Source of the DNA: Xylaria sp. FL1777
Taxonomy: Eukaryota; Ascomycota; Sordariomycetes; Xylariales; Xylariaceae
Assembly: GCA_022578965.1 (NCBI GenBank)
Contig: MU400549.1
Coordinates: 248,991 to 312,990 of the forward strand
Direction: 5' to 3'
Length of the DNA: 64,000 nt
Part shown: positions 1 to 12,834 of the stretch, piece by piece
Numbering within the stretch: the stretch's first letter is position 1
Layout of the letters: every line of letters starts with the position of its first letter
Program-made: the position numbers and the translations under genes
Notes under the pieces: model-generated
Databases searched by the model: none
Seen by the model: the letters and a program-made list of their open reading frames with translations, nothing else
What the model was told of the DNA's origin: nothing

Positions 1-1054
1 CTTGGCCATTGGGGTGAGCATCTCTCTTACACATCACACACACCCGCGTCCTACATTTTCGACACACAGCTTTGAACGGGTGTTTCGGATCAACCTTGGC
101 GCGTGGTGGAATGAATTCCCCACATGAAGGGTTCGAGCAAAAGACCCGAGTCTCCCACGGGGTGCTGAATTGGAGAACTGCCTTCAAGAACTTGGTCTGC
201 TCTTCTCGGGAGAGTATCGACTTGACGACGGAGCTCGGTATGGGTTGTGTGCAACAGCGTGGTGGCATATGAGCTTCTTCGGCCGTGGCTTGATTGATCA
301 TGATCCGTAAACAGGTTGGACAGTAGCTGTGGCCACAAGGCAGTTTTTGCAACTGTTGGCTAGGTCGTATGTCTTCTCGGCATGCGCTGCAGGAGCTATA
401 GAGCAAGTGTTAGGAAGTCTCCTGTCCGCTTCCCACCTTATATCGCCCAGTAGCCAATGCAAAATTAACTTACATGATCGAGGGTTCGGACGGAGAGGCC
501 GGTTTCCTTCTGCCACGCAGTTTTGAGACGCCTTCTCGAATTGCATTATACCTTTTTTTCGTGCACATACTGAAAATGCTCGGCGTTGACTCAACATGCG
601 TGGATGCTGCGAATCTGGACGGGCCAAGGGTCGGCTCGATATGAGACAAGTAGCTCTCGTATTGCGCAAATGTCAGCCCGCGCGACCGTCTTCTCGTGAG
701 GATCTTGCCACTATGGTTGTAGCCATTGTGCGACGAATGCGAGGTCATGGTAGTGCTTGCAGACGCCCCAGACCCGGTTGAGATCGTTCGCACATGAGCG
801 GTATCGATGGTCGCAGGGGACTCGGCGCCCGAGGTACCGTGGTTGTCAGGCGTTGAACCAGCTGAGGCCGGACGGGAGAAGGAGATGCCCAGTTGTGCGG
901 CCTTCGCAATGAGGCCGTTGAAGTAAGCGTTGTGGTTGTCCACGGATAGTTGGAGCACCTCATCCTGGTAATCGGCATCTCGAAGCTCGGGCAGGGTGTC
1001 GGCAATGCCAGTAGACCGATCTGGCAACGGTGAGGTCCGCGGCAACCGAGCCAT
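1..1054 (-). CDS. RBR-type (RING-IBR-RING) E3 ubiquitin ligase, C-terminus beyond window
   Basis: Predicted E3 ubiquitin ligase of the RBR class, which takes ubiquitin from an E2 through RING1 and passes it on via RING2. Exon 1 is 1054-474 and exon 2 is 395 to the window edge. The 78-nt intron (473-396) has GTAAGT at its donor, a CTAAC branch and CTATAG at its acceptor, and splicing joins the frames exactly. The N-terminal ~190 residues are Ser/Thr-rich and low complexity with a basic patch (LTRRRSRG). RING1 follows: CSAC, then CGHSYCPTC, then RCC. An IBR-like block comes next: CSNPSCGEF with a downstream KCRTRVCVMCKRDAH. RING2 must lie left of base 1. I chose the ATG at 1054 (CCATGGC context) over reading 26 residues further upstream, because that extension is a translated pyrimidine tract. 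Domain identity is firm; substrate is unknown. Confidence 0.85.
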
Positions 1055-4000
1055 GGCAGGCGACAGAGAACGAAAGAGAGGAACCGAGAGAAAGGAAGAA
1101 GAAAGAGAGAAAAAAAGAGGGAAGAAACCCAAGCAGGGTATAGTTCAAACAGCTGGAATCATCATCCGATGATCAGCAGCACGGGTGCGTGCAGTGGGAG
1201 AAACGCTGCCAATGTATGTGGCCAGCTAGGTAGGTAGATAGGTAGGCAGTACCGGCGAGTGCCAGGCGGCACTACACTACCTGCACCGGGCAGAAATTGT
1301 GCGTGGTGCGGGGCCACGATAGTTTCCAGATCTACATACGTATAGGCATGCTACCACTGTATGTCCTGCCAGCATGTACATGTAAGTAGGCACTTGATCC
1401 CTGTGCTGCCCTGGAGTGCGGGCGGGCGGGTCAGTAGCGGGTGATGCCTGGTGGGGTACACCTTTATCTAGAGACTAGCAGGTACCTACATACAGCGTAG
1501 GTAGGCAGATAGCCTGTAAGGTAGGTACTAGTCTAGGGATGATGAGATCTATGACGACCGAATTACCCACCCAGGTACGTACAGTACCGGTATTACACAG
1601 CACACTGGGTAGTCTCAGGAAACCTGCACTATTCCACCTACAACCGCCAACTCGAAAGTACTGCAGGAGAGGGAATTTTTTGTTTGTTGTAGGTAATGGT
1701 ATTGTCAATGCCCTAGTAGCGGCAATATGTTCTGAGGCAGTGTTGTGTCCTTGGATAGTATGTGGACAAACAGCGGGGGATGCTAAGATAAGAATCTGGA
1801 ACTTCAACTTCCAACTTCTTACTATAAACACAGAAAGGGCATGAGAGGATCCTTTCGGCTAGTTAGAGGTTGTCTTAACAGACTGCGTAGGTACCTACCT
1901 ACTGTAGGCGACATGGAACCTAGACGAATTGGACGGCAACTCGGCCAACAGAATCTCCCGGTAGGCTGGAATGCTATGCTGTAGCACTACACACAGCACC
2001 ATGCAAGGAAGTACCTACGCGAGTACTGGAGTAGCACACGGACGCGATGGTATGGGCCGTACTTGTGTACATAAGTAGTATTTCTAAGTTAGGATCAAAT
2101 GAGAGATAGTTGCTTCCTACCAATATCAAAGAGTAATAATAGAAACGAGACGGCGGCATCATAAGTACCTAGCCCGGGAATTTATGAACAGATCTCGATC
2201 AACTACACGTGTAGTAGTACAAGGCAACAGATAAATGATGCTGATGCAGCGTGTGCAAAGGTTGATGCCGTGTTGCTAGGTACTAGGTAGGTAAGTCAAC
2301 CTCTAGACGAGGTCCGTACTGCGTACCTAGGTAAGGTAGGTACATGCATAGATACTTACCTACGCAGTATAGCTTCCAGGGAGAACATACGATGAACTTA
2401 CGCACCTAAGCACCTACCTACATGATGTACATAGAGGTAGGTAGGTAGTGTCATCCAATGTAGCACCCAAGAAATACCTATTGCGTGAGTCGATTCCCTT
2501 GCTCGTACCGTGGACAATAGCCCACAGACATATGCACATGCAAGGCCTCCCAGAACATGCCCCTTTCTTTTACCTACCTACTACCTCTACATGTACCTAG
2601 TAATAGTAGGGCTATCGAGGTCTATTTACTCAACAACTGCAGATGACCTACTCAGAGAAATTGATAGTGTTCGTTTCATGAGACAAAAATTCTAAGAGCT
2701 GCATATCTATCTAGAAATATAGTAGGTTTGACCACGTTTTGTGCCGCAAACAAATGGAGTTTAGCGTTTGCTCAGGCTCGGCTCACCCGATCCTTGAGCA
2801 GCAGGATTTATGCACACACCTATGCATGCTTATCCAACATGATTCAAAACGGCCATTATTAAGCCACATCGACCTGAACATACCACGGTGTAGCTAGTGT
2901 GCTGTCTTCATAGCTAAACATGCGTAGAGCCTACCTAGGTAATCGTTTATTCTTGTTCCTATTTTGAATTATGACTTCCAATCATTCCTGTCAAAGGCAC
3001 CGGAAATATAATTCCATCTCCTAGACTTACTAGAGAAATGTTAGCGGTGATTACCTGTGAATACATACCTAATTGTATACGGTAGATAAGGCAACCTCTG
3101 CTTACAAGAAGAATAGCTAAAATGAAGGGGCTATGACTTGATTCAATGCATCTTGGTTGTTGCATTAGTTGTTGGTCCGCAGGATTCCAAGTAGTAAAGG
3201 CGAGATGGAAGACCGCAGACTTTTGACTACTACATGACCGTCCTCGATGACAGTAATGGCTCTTCACCTACTGGAGTCAGCCTTTGCCGCCTTTGCGGCT
3301 CTCAGTGCTGGCCCGAAAAGTCACAGACAGGGGCTACATGACCAACGTAGAGAGTATTGGGGGTATTGGGGGTATGTTGTTCACGTAGGGCAGGGCCGGA
3401 GCTAAGGGAACGGGCAGTAGTCATCCCAGAATTCTACCTTTTATTTCCACCACGACCTTTATATTATTTTAACCACCCTTAAGTGTTTACAAATGTACAT
3501 GCTTATAAATTAAAAGAATTTAATTATAGCTATTCAGTTTTTGTTAAAATCAAAATAAAATAAAAATAAAATCAACAGTGAAAGGGGGACAATGATAGTA
3601 GCGAATTTAGCTCAGTGACTTATTGTTTAAACGCCGCCTGGGCAGCAGGTCGCAATTTATTACTACTGTTGAAAATAGGTTTAAAATAATGCAAAGGAAC
3701 TTATGAAAAACTCAGGCTAACAACATGTTCGGGAACGCCATGACGGCGATCAGTGGATAGGTAAATCGAGTTGTGGGGCTTATGCCGCCTACACGTGTAC
3801 GATTAGACGGTTAGAGAGCTATACCTAGAAAGGCAAGGGAATTCCCAGCTTGGCGGCTCCATGTGTATAAACCAACCGCATTGTCTTGTCAAACCTCCCG
3901 TTTGCTGTTTTCCTCCTTCATATACTAATGTAAGTCCTAAGAGGTAGGTACCTAGCAACTAATCCAGCATGCTGTTTACTACACATGGCCCACGACTTAT

Positions 4001-6991
4001 GCAACCTAAGCTCATGCATGCCCTTTGCAACATCAGCCCTTCTCGAGACTCAGAGCCCTTTTCAGCTACCTATTACATTATCCAAAGGATTTCAAGCCGT
4101 CTTGCAAGACGGTCCCTGTTAGCCCTGTTGATCCTGCCGCGGACACCCGCGGGCATGCGAACTTGCGGTGTACAGAGAGGGTGACAACGGATGACGTCGC
4201 TTCGGCAGGTTATTGGTAGGCAATTGGTGCCAATACAAGCTAAATATTACCTCACAAGTCCTAGTCAAACAAGGCTCGGTTCAACAACCTTCTACTTCGC
4301 GTTGTGTGGGCACTTACATTTTCATACATATTACCTCCTACTGTAGGTACTAAGTTGTACACCGTATATTACTTACTAAAACTACCAACAACAGTCCATC
4401 TAATTATCAACCATTGAGTCTTCTTAATTTCACCAGTACTCCTATTAGTCAACCACAGCCTTTAGCTTAAACTAGCACATTCATACTTTTTGCTATATTG
4501 CGCCTGTATGTATAGTTTGGTAATGCAGAAAACCACCTATTCTATTGCATAAAAAGTTTTTGTTTTTCTTACTAGCATCATAAGTGTGAGAATAATTCGG
4601 ACTGGAATTTTTAAAATCCATGTAGGTAAGTAAAGAGATGTGGTATATATGACATTGCAGAAGAGGCGATAGCGTGAAGCGCGTCAGATTTTCCATAGCT
4701 TGGAAATCACTGCCTCGAAGGGATTATTATGACTATAAAGCGTACAAAAGGTGAGGATTATATCGGATAGAAGTTATTCATGTGTGTATATGTATATAAT
4801 TTTTTCAGAAATTCGATTTCAAGCCCCTGTAATACTTGCGCAACACGGCTGCTAGGAGCTCCGCCCCCGTTTACTTTCCCCGGTGGCGTTGGTTTTTTTT
4901 TTATAAATATTGCTGTTCTGATCTCAAACCTCTGTTGTGACGCTGCGCTCTTAGAAAACCTATAACATCTGCAGCAGCCTTAGGTCTCGGTTAATGAAAA
5001 TAATGTAATACGTTTCACACCCATTTAATGAGCGTCGTACGCCTCCGAGTGTCTCGGGTTTTTTTTAATGTGAGCTACCTAGTTCTAGCACTAGGAATTT
5101 TCATAGCCAATAGGGAGAAATCATTAGAATAAGTTAGAATAGGACCTCCGTCCGTCAGATCGTCGACTTCGTGTCGGCTTAGGCCCGATGGCATCTGAGC
5201 ATCTCATTATGTATAACTCTAACAAACTTAGAACAATCCGTAATATCAAGACAACCTGGTCAGCGCCTCTCTACACTCATAATTTTAAAAATCAACAACC
5301 AGTTATTACATGTTACGCAAGACACGATTGGTGTCATGTTTAGACAGGCAGTGATGCAACCTTACACTTCTACTGCCGGGCCATGTTTCCAAAATATAAG
5401 ACCAGTCTCAACTTTACCTTCATGTTCCCGAGATCTTTTATGCTGAAGCCTCTAAAGACCCAGCCTAGTCAGAATGATTCAAACGGCAAGTTAATATCAA
5501 GGGATCTCGTATCACCCAGAACCTTTAATCCTTGTTGGCATAGTCTATAACGATCTCCAGCCAACAAAGGTTTCGGGGCCGGCCCGGGAGTCATTAGGCT
5601 AGTGGCTAGTGCCGGAGTATATCTGGGAACATACATCATTAAGAACTTTGCTATAATAACACGTGCGGATACGAACCCGTATCGGGATTGCCCCTAGATT
5701 CGTGATTTATGCGTGACTAGGATCTCATGGCTAATTCAGGAGATCCTTTAGTTCTAACCTTATGTTGCAACCATTCGATGAACACAAAAGATACCTTGAT
5801 CTACAAGCTTATGGCAACTGCATACTAGCGGGGAAAGATATTGATTCATGGAGGCTATCAGGCTTTGCCATTGTGTGTATGTATTGTAGTTGTAGATGGG
5901 ATGGAGTGGACCTAGTGTCCTAACACTGTAGCTACCATATATATACATAGGCTAGGCCGTAACTGCCTACAGAGGCACTCGTGCCTAATGCTCAATAATG
6001 TAGGGCTGATATCATCATCTAAGCCCAAATTTGATGTCCTTCGGACGCACCTGTTGAAGTTGTGACATTGATATAGGGTTTCCTACTATACGATGATGCT
6101 CAGCGTCAAACCCTTCTGCCAGGGATTCGAGGTGCGACTCACAGGCATGGACTACAATAGCTATCTAGGGCCTTAAGCTAAACAGAAATGATAGGGTCTC
6201 CTAGAAACCTGTAGTATTATTCCTAGGATTATGTGTTCATTAAATAGTCTAGCATCTGGGATGTGAAAGATGGAATTGGGATAATTGTAAGGCCACGCTT
6301 TTAATAGGGGACATCGACATATACATTTGAGGTGGCCACGGTGCTTTAATATCATTAGGGGACCAAATATTGATGGCAAATTTTCAAGCTCTTGTAAATA
6401 AATCGTAATATATACCACTGCTAGAGATTATTTGCATATTAGCTAGGTACCTAGATAGATAACGCCTCTAGTCGCTCTTTCTTGAAATCAACACGAGCAC
6501 AACCCGCGGACAGCTTCGCCAGGCTCCCAGAAACGTCTCGTACGCTGGTACAGGATCTCCATAGATTCATAGTATTCCCTCGCGTAGTCAGGTTAAGCAA
6601 TGCTCGCCAGCATCGAACATTCAGCTAGGAAGAAGCTGGTTCGTCATTTTCGTGCCCGCTCGTTCAACATGAGTTCTACAAAACAAGAAAGAAGGTCGGT
6701 CTTTTAGGAATCTAGAACACCGCGGTACGATGAAATACTCACCCTAAACGCAGCAATCCGTTGACTGGTTTCACTAGTACTGGTATCTATTCGGCCCGTG
6801 ATCATGGCGACTGACAAACAAAGCATGCTGTCGTGGTCACACGGCCAGCTTACACTACTGGTGAGGAACTGGAGATTTGCGTATAAAGTGGCATCGATTA
6901 TTATGGCATCGGAGCATCGAACTTCGACATCTCTAAATCGTAGACGGCCTCTAAGTAAAGATTATGCTCGAGGAGGCAAAGTCGATCAGCC
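1055..6991. other. Gene-poor intergenic region with dispersed GTAGGTA motifs
   Basis: About 5.9 kb with no reading frame that looks like a conserved protein. All ORFs here are short, overlap on both strands and show no domain. Visible content: a purine-rich stretch just upstream of the RBR gene (1070-1130); many GTAGGTA/TACCTAC motifs, densest at 1220-1250 and 2280-2450; a decamer repeat around GGGGTATT near 3356-3374; and an AT-rich patch at 3440-3710. I see no tRNA or rRNA signature. Confidence 0.6.
3440..3710. repeat. Short AT-rich patch, possible RIP-decayed repeat relic
   Basis: A local AT-rich island of about 270 bp with A/T runs such as AAATAAAATAAAAATAAAAT, flanked by ordinary composition. 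It resembles in miniature the large AT-rich blocks at 17.7-27.2 kb and 61.1-64 kb. No coding frame, terminal repeat or target duplication is visible, so the relic reading is inference from base composition only. Confidence 0.25.
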
Positions 6992-8466
6992 ATGAAGTAC
7001 TTTACGTTTCCCATTGCGCTGGCGTTTGCCCTCCAAACAAGCGTGGCCAGTACCTCTAGTTTGATGCAGAAACGTTTCAACACGTATGAGGAGCTGCCAT
7101 CTGCTCTCTCCCCCTCCCCATCGACGCATCGTAGTCACGGTGATCTAACAGATGGAAATGGTCCCAGCAGCTTCAACATATCCGCAACATCTAGTTGGGC
7201 AGGCGCAAAAATTGACAGTACGTGCACGCTGGAGTCATCTTCTTCACTTTCTAGTAACCTGAGAACCCCCAAACGTGTCTCGGGAGCATGCACCAGGGGC
7301 ATAATATTCACCCAAAAGAGTCATTACTAACTCTAGCGAGCATAGTGCCTCGGGGTAGCCCCAACCAGACAGACCTCCCGGCGATAGGCAGCGTGACGGC
7401 GCAGTGGAACATTCCGCGGCTATGTCTCCGCGAGGGCCAGAACATCTCGGGCGCTGGGACGCTGCAAACGTGGATCGGAATCTCTGGAAAGGGATGCGAG
7501 CCCAAGGGCGCAATGATACAGGCTGGGATCAAAGCTGTTGTGCGTTTTTGCTCTTTATTCTCCCGTCCTCGAACTCCTGGCCTGTCTAGGGGTTACTATT
7601 CCAGGGTTCGACGTGAGAGCGGACTTCAATGATGGGCAAAAGAGAACTTCGTCAGATTTTATGGCCTTAATGGGTAACTAAAGTAGGCATACAGCTCCGA
7701 GATGATGGCTCGACAGATACGTCCGCCTGGGTTAGCTGGTACCCAGCAATCTCATATATGAGCATCATCGATTTTGATGGTAAGTTGAACAATTTGTCCC
7801 TTCTCTCCTCTCCTTCAATTCAAGACGGATCCCGTTGAGCAGATAGATAACCAAGTATTGACCATATACCGCAGTTAGGCCAGGTGATGTGGTCACAGTC
7901 GTATTGATGGTCTCTAATACAACTAATGGCTCAGTGTAAGTTTTAAATATGCTCCTCTCCTCACCTTTCTTCTTCCTTGTTCCCTTGTCGTCCACCGATA
8001 CACGCAAGGAAGCCCTGACGGAGACACTGAAGAAACCCCTCGGCACAACTCTCTGACCCCATGAAAATCCGACAGACAAATCACCAACAGGCGCAATAAC
8101 CAACTCGCAACACAAACCGTCTACTCACCCGATCCATCCGTGGGTGATTTCTCGATTTGTGGTGACGGCGATGGGCGCGCATGGGCTGTGGTCGAGGGCG
8201 CCTTCACGTGGGAGAGGGACCCGCCAGACACCGCGACGGATATGGATGGAATCCCCGTGTTCGAGGACGTGAGTTTCCGCACGCTCGAAGTCAACGCACT
8301 TGGACGGCGTGAGGCGCGTGGTCTACACGACGACAGCGCTGTGCTCTACATCATTGCCGATGATCAGGATGTCGCGGTCAACGTGGATACGTTGGGAGAT
8401 AACGGTTTCCAATTATACACGTCCAAGACCTGTGCTGAAGATACAGGTGATGCAAGGGATATGTGA
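6992..8466 (+). CDS. Secreted G1-family glutamic peptidase (eqolisin)
   Basis: Extracellular acid endopeptidase of family G1 (scytalidoglutamic/aspergilloglutamic type), which uses a Gln/Glu pair. Proposed exons: 6992-7217, 7337-7539, 7695-7779, 7875-7935, 8076-8466, giving 321 aa. All junctions keep frame; the 7540-7694 intron is the least certain because two acceptors are close together. Residues 1-20 form a signal peptide (MKYFTFPIALAFALQ...), followed by a short Ser-rich propeptide. Family landmarks in order: SWAGAKID (~69), GSVTAQW (~93), TWIGISG (~120), GAMIQAGIK with the likely catalytic Gln137, SAWVSWYP, RPGDVVTV, and RAWAVVEGAF with the likely catalytic Glu232. The length fits a pre-pro-enzyme. 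It reads convergently with the SRP receptor gene, about 160 bp away. The family is clear; activity and exact splicing are inferred. Confidence 0.85.
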
Positions 8467-8625
8467 GTTTAGACTGTGAAACCGTGATGATATATGCAAA
8501 ACAGAGAGGGTAGCAGCCTCATCACGCGATCCTAGCACTATAAAGCCTTTTAGAGGGTACAAAAGTGCGAATCCGCATGACCAACGAGCTGTGTTTCCTC
8601 GAGCTGGTAGATATTGACTAGGTAC

Positions 8626-10744
8626 TTAACTATTACTCAGCAATTTCTCCACAGCCCATCTGACTGAGAAGTTTCTGATGTCTGAATAGTGCTGCCCAAC
8701 GCCGACAAACAAGACCGGGACATTTGTGGCGTGTACAATACTGACCAATGTTCCCACCATGTCACCTACTGTGTCGCATTTAGAGATGATAAATCCATCG
8801 AGGTGCCTTCCAGGTCCGAACGATGAGTTAAAATTCCTGGCTTGAGCAACTGAGTCTGTTCCCACAAGCGCCTATTATGCATCATTAGTCAAGGCAAACA
8901 CGTAGTCTAGAAGTATCAAGAATACTGACCTCGCCAACCATTAAAATCTTGTCCGGTTGGGCGAATTTGGCAAATTTTTCAAGTGACGACATCAGACGTT
9001 GGTCATTGTGCCGCCGCCCCGCGGTGTCAATGAGAACCACATCATAGCCTTCGTTTGCGGCTTCTCGTACCGCATCCTTGGCGACAGTGGCTGCGTCACC
9101 GCCATATCCCTTCTCAAAAATCTCGACCTTGCCACCCTCTCGTTCTGTCAATTCCTTGAGGTTTCGCACGTGAACCTTGAGTTGCTCGACAGCCCCTGAC
9201 CGAAATGTGTCTCCAGCAGCGATAAGAACCTTGTACTTATTCTGCAATAGGAAGAAGCATATCTTTGACAAGTTGGTAGACTTGCCCACACCATTGACGC
9301 CCACAATAGAGATGACGTAGGGTCTGCGCTTGCGCATAGACGTCGCCGATGGTTTCGTGACAGCGTCAATCTCACGTAAGAGATCCAACGAAGAGGTCGG
9401 TGTCAGCATCTTGGTTAGCGAAGCCTCCATAGCCTTAGCTATGCGCGCATTAATGCTCTCAAAGTTTCCTGTCTTGACACCTAACAATTCCTTCTCTACA
9501 CCTTCGCAAAGGCGGATAGCGGCTTCACGAGCAACGTTTTTCTTGAGCAGATGTTCTTCCATGCCTTTCATAGCTTTGTCAAGGTCCTCTTTCGTCAGAG
9601 TTTTACCACCTACCACATTGCGAAATAATCCGCCTATTGTGGTCAAGCCCGAGCCAACAAGTCCTCCCCTCGGTGTCGCACTTGACGCAGCGTTCTTTTC
9701 CTCGGCCGACTTCAGGATCGAATGTACTTCATCACCCAAATCTTTCAGCACAAATTGTCCCTTAGAGGTCGTAGTTCCCCAACTAGTAGAATCGATGCCC
9801 TCTACGGCCGTCGAGCGACCAGCCTCAACTTCGCTGTCGCTCGTCAATGTATTTTGGGTAGCAGAGTAGTCCAGTTGCACGTCATCTTCCTCGTCGGCAA
9901 AACCGTCAGCATCCCATCTCCGGCCCTTCTTGGGCGCCTTCTTCCCCTTTCTCGTCGGTGCTTCGTCGCCTGAGGATGCAGGTGCCGAATTGTTGTGTTG
10001 CATCTTCTTAGCCTTCCGAGACATACGTGTCGCGGGGCCACTTTTGCCGACTAATAAATGGTTGTTCCCACCAGGTGTTGATGGTCGGGAGGTATTAGAG
10101 GCTACGGCTGAGGTCGGTTCGGAGGGAGGCGAGACATCTTTGACGTGCGGCTTGGTGCGCTGTTTAAGACTGGGTGGAAGAGGCGGCTCGTCCCCTAGAT
10201 TACCAGACACGACCTCTTCTTGGAAGGGGAGAGGCGTGTCTACGGCTTGCGCGCCCTTGGTGGTACCTCTTGACTCAAGTTCTTGGTATTGCTGGTCGAA
10301 GTATTCGTCAAACTTGTGGCAATGTATAATTGTGGTGTTCGGCTTCTTAATTTGGTCTCCGTAGAGGTCTATGAAGATGGTCTTGAGGTTATCAACGAGT
10401 TTGTCGATCCACGAGAGGTGCAAGAGAGAGCGGTAGACAGCCTAGACAGTGAGAGCGTGAGCCAGAGATTCCCGGGATGCCGGTGGCGAGGATATCAGGT
10501 GTGAACGTACAACGAAGATGACGCCTAGTTCCTTGACAAAGGTCCACTTCAGAGTGTGCTGGTCGTAACGGTATGGAGGGTTGCTCGCAGAAGCCTGGTT
10601 GTCCTTTGCGCCGGCGGAAACGGTTTTCTCTTCGATAAAGACGTCGGCGATGAAATGGTTGATGATGGCAGGGCTGATGGGCGCATAGGTTCGCGACCAC
10701 AGCACCACGCCCGACGTGGTGAGAATCTCGAAGGTGTCTAACAT
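8626..10744 (-). CDS. SRP101: Signal recognition particle receptor subunit alpha (SRP-GTPase)
   Basis: ER docking protein for SRP-ribosome complexes; its GTPase pairs with SRP54 during co-translational targeting. Exons 10744-10511, 10441-8930 and 8871-8626 give 663 aa, with introns at 10510-10442 (69 nt) and 8929-8872 (58 nt), both phase 0. The N-terminal SRX domain starts MLDTFEILTTSGVVLWS and continues over the first intron into LSWIDKLVDNLK. A charged, low-complexity linker follows (KKAPKKGRRWD, acidic DEEDD). The C-terminal NG domain carries G1 GVNGVGKST (~459), DTFRSGAVEQL, G3 DTAGR (~550), SKCD in the G4 position, and the closing GVGQHYSDIRNF. Length and order match fungal and animal SR-alpha. 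The start ATG at 10744 begins the conserved N-terminus. It is divergent from YIF1, with about 1.07 kb between start codons. Confidence 0.95.
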
Positions 10745-11810
10745 TGCATGCAAGAAATGAATTGCCGTCTGCTTCGAGGGTGTGGGTTGTTCGACGGTGC
10801 GATCGAGGACGGAAGCAAATGCACGATGAGGTGTGATCCGAGACGAGTACATATATAGGTAGCATCAGCGGGAAGACGGAAGACAGGCTGTGTTTTAGGG
10901 TAGTAAGCACCCCTATCTAATACTGCAGTCGTCCCACTAAGCCTACTAACCACCCCACCCTGCTTATCAGATGGGCTATGAGCTATCCAGTACTTACACC
11001 CTATTTATACACTAGAACTCCGGCTACGGCGCAGATGTTCGACATCTTACATGTTCCCAAAAACGCAACATGGTCATCTGAGTATTCTAGACGGTTGAGC
11101 ACGGTTTGAATGCTGCCTTCTTTACCAGGACCAGATGAACAGCTGCTCCATTACCTAACCAATCTATAACGAATGGCCTGGTAATGTTCGGGACATCTGT
11201 AGATGAAGGTATGATTTCTGTGATGACATCACTTTTGGAAGATATCTGTCTCCTAGCAGGCTATGCATGTACCTTATACATACTCATAAATATCCGCAGC
11301 AATAATTCAGATTTTGTTATAGGCAACCATATTTCAGAGTTGGTATACCTCTGTTCAAGAAGATGTATATGCTCAATGTTATAGAATACTGAGCCCTGAA
11401 TAAGAGATCTATGCAGGTACATGTGATAAACTAATTACTTACGTAGGTACATAGCGTTTCTACATAGGTGGGTACATATGTATGTAGGTGTAGGGAAGTG
11501 GAAGCGCCAGGTGGCCAATAGGTATCTTATGCTACCTGGAATAATCTCGGATTTTCACTGCAACGAGCTAGCTAAACCAGCTCGCCCTTCCTCCACAGAA
11601 GAACTTAAAGACTTCACGTACCTACGGACGTATATACGACTACCACCTTATATAATTAAACAACGCGCCGCCACAACTCCAATCTCACGACACCGTAATT
11701 AATCTAACCCGCGTCACCCATAGCACCTCTTGCAGGCACCCGTCAACACGCCAACCGGCGCCAACTCAGCCCCAGAACCAACCCTCAGAACCAGCCTCAG
11801 AACGCACAAG
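10745..11810. promoter_or_regulatory. Intergenic region between divergent SRP receptor alpha and YIF1 genes
   Basis: About 1.07 kb separating two start codons that point away from each other, so both promoters must lie here. It contains TACCTAC/GTAGGTA motifs near 11435-11490 and a CT/CA-rich leader just before the YIF1 start. No conserved ORF is visible. A shared promoter is inferred from geometry alone. Confidence 0.5.
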
Positions 11811-12834
11811 ATGCAAAGAGCCAGCCTTGCGCAATCGCCGCCGCTGCATCACCCCGTCCCACAACACGTCTCTACCGTGCCGCAACTCCGGTCGCCGCCG
11901 CCGCCGACATCGTCGCAGCCTCAGCAGCATGGCGCGTACGGAAACCCCTATCAGCAGGGCACCCCCGCCGCCAGCGCGGGGGGCAATGTCTTTGGTGCCT
12001 ATGGCAACTTCATAAACGACCCCATGGCTGCCCAGTTCGTCGGCCAGGTCGGCCAGAACGCCTTCCGGCACGTCGAGCAAAATGTGAATCGATGGGTCAA
12101 CTTCTCCGCCCTGAAGCACTACTTCAACGTGACCAACGGCTACGTCATCAACAAGCTGTTCTTGGTCCTGTTCCCTTGGCGCCACAAGCCCTGGTCGCGG
12201 AAGCAAGCCGTCGGTCCCAGTGGACAGGAGGGATGGTACCTCCCCCCGAGGGACGACATCAATAGCCCGGACATGTATATTCCCGTCATGGCTCTCGTCA
12301 CCTACATTCTGCTATCGACACTTCTCGCAGGTCTCAGGGGGCAGTTCCAGCCAGAGCTGTTAGGCTACACCGCCTCCAAGGCCGGTGTCGTTGTTATAGT
12401 CGAGATCCTCCTCCTCAAGCTCGGGTGTTATTTTCTAAGCATATCCAACGAGTCCCAGCTGCTCGACCTCGTGGCTTACTCGGGCTACAAGTTTGTCGGC
12501 ATCATCGTGACTGTGGCTATAGCGGAGCTTGTGAATGGTGGGAAAGGCACAGGGGGGTGGGTTGGCTGGTCCGTCTTCTTCTACACCTTTCTCGCCAACT
12601 CCCTCTTTCTGGTAGGTCCACACACCTGATGTTGAAAATGCTCGGAGGTGGCCGTGTCACTAATGCTTAAACTAGATGCGATCTCTAAGATATGTGCTGC
12701 TCCCGGAAAGCTCAGGAGGCGATGCGAGAGGACCTATGCAAACGGATTCGAGGACGAAACGAAGCCAGAGAACACAGTTCCTCTTCGCGTATTCTTACTT
12801 GGTCCAGCTGATGTTTATGTTCATATTGTGTTAA
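11811..12834 (+). CDS. YIF1: Yif1 family ER-Golgi membrane protein
   Basis: Multi-pass protein of the Yif1/Hrf1 family, which works with Yip1 and Rab GTPases in COPII vesicle traffic between ER and Golgi. Exons 11811-12611 and 12676-12834 with a 64-nt phase-0 intron give 319 aa. The frame is open upstream of 11811 but has no earlier ATG, and this ATG begins the typical Yif1 N-terminus (MQRASLAQSPPLHHPVPQH). A Pro/Gln-rich cytosolic segment is followed by NPYQQGTPAASAG and FINDPMAAQFVGQ, then by KHYFNVTNGYVINKL and the PWRHKPW motif. Five hydrophobic segments follow, starting near IPVMALVTYILLSTLL. The second exon supplies RSLRYVLLPE and a last membrane helix (SYLVQLMFMFIL). Divergent from the SRP receptor gene, another secretory-pathway component. 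Confidence 0.93.

Noticed and set aside
298..669. 123-codon - strand frame overlapping the RBR gene
   Set aside because: Runs through the intron in another frame; the spliced RING frame has conserved cysteine motifs and this one does not.
1055..1132. 26-residue hydrophobic N-terminal extension of the RBR protein resembling a signal peptide
   Set aside because: It is a translated pyrimidine tract upstream of a strong CCATGGC start; an RBR ligase is cytosolic.
1475..1844. Overlapping ORFs on both strands (118 and 101 codons)
   Set aside because: Lie in GTAGGTA-repeat DNA, overlap each other and have no domain.
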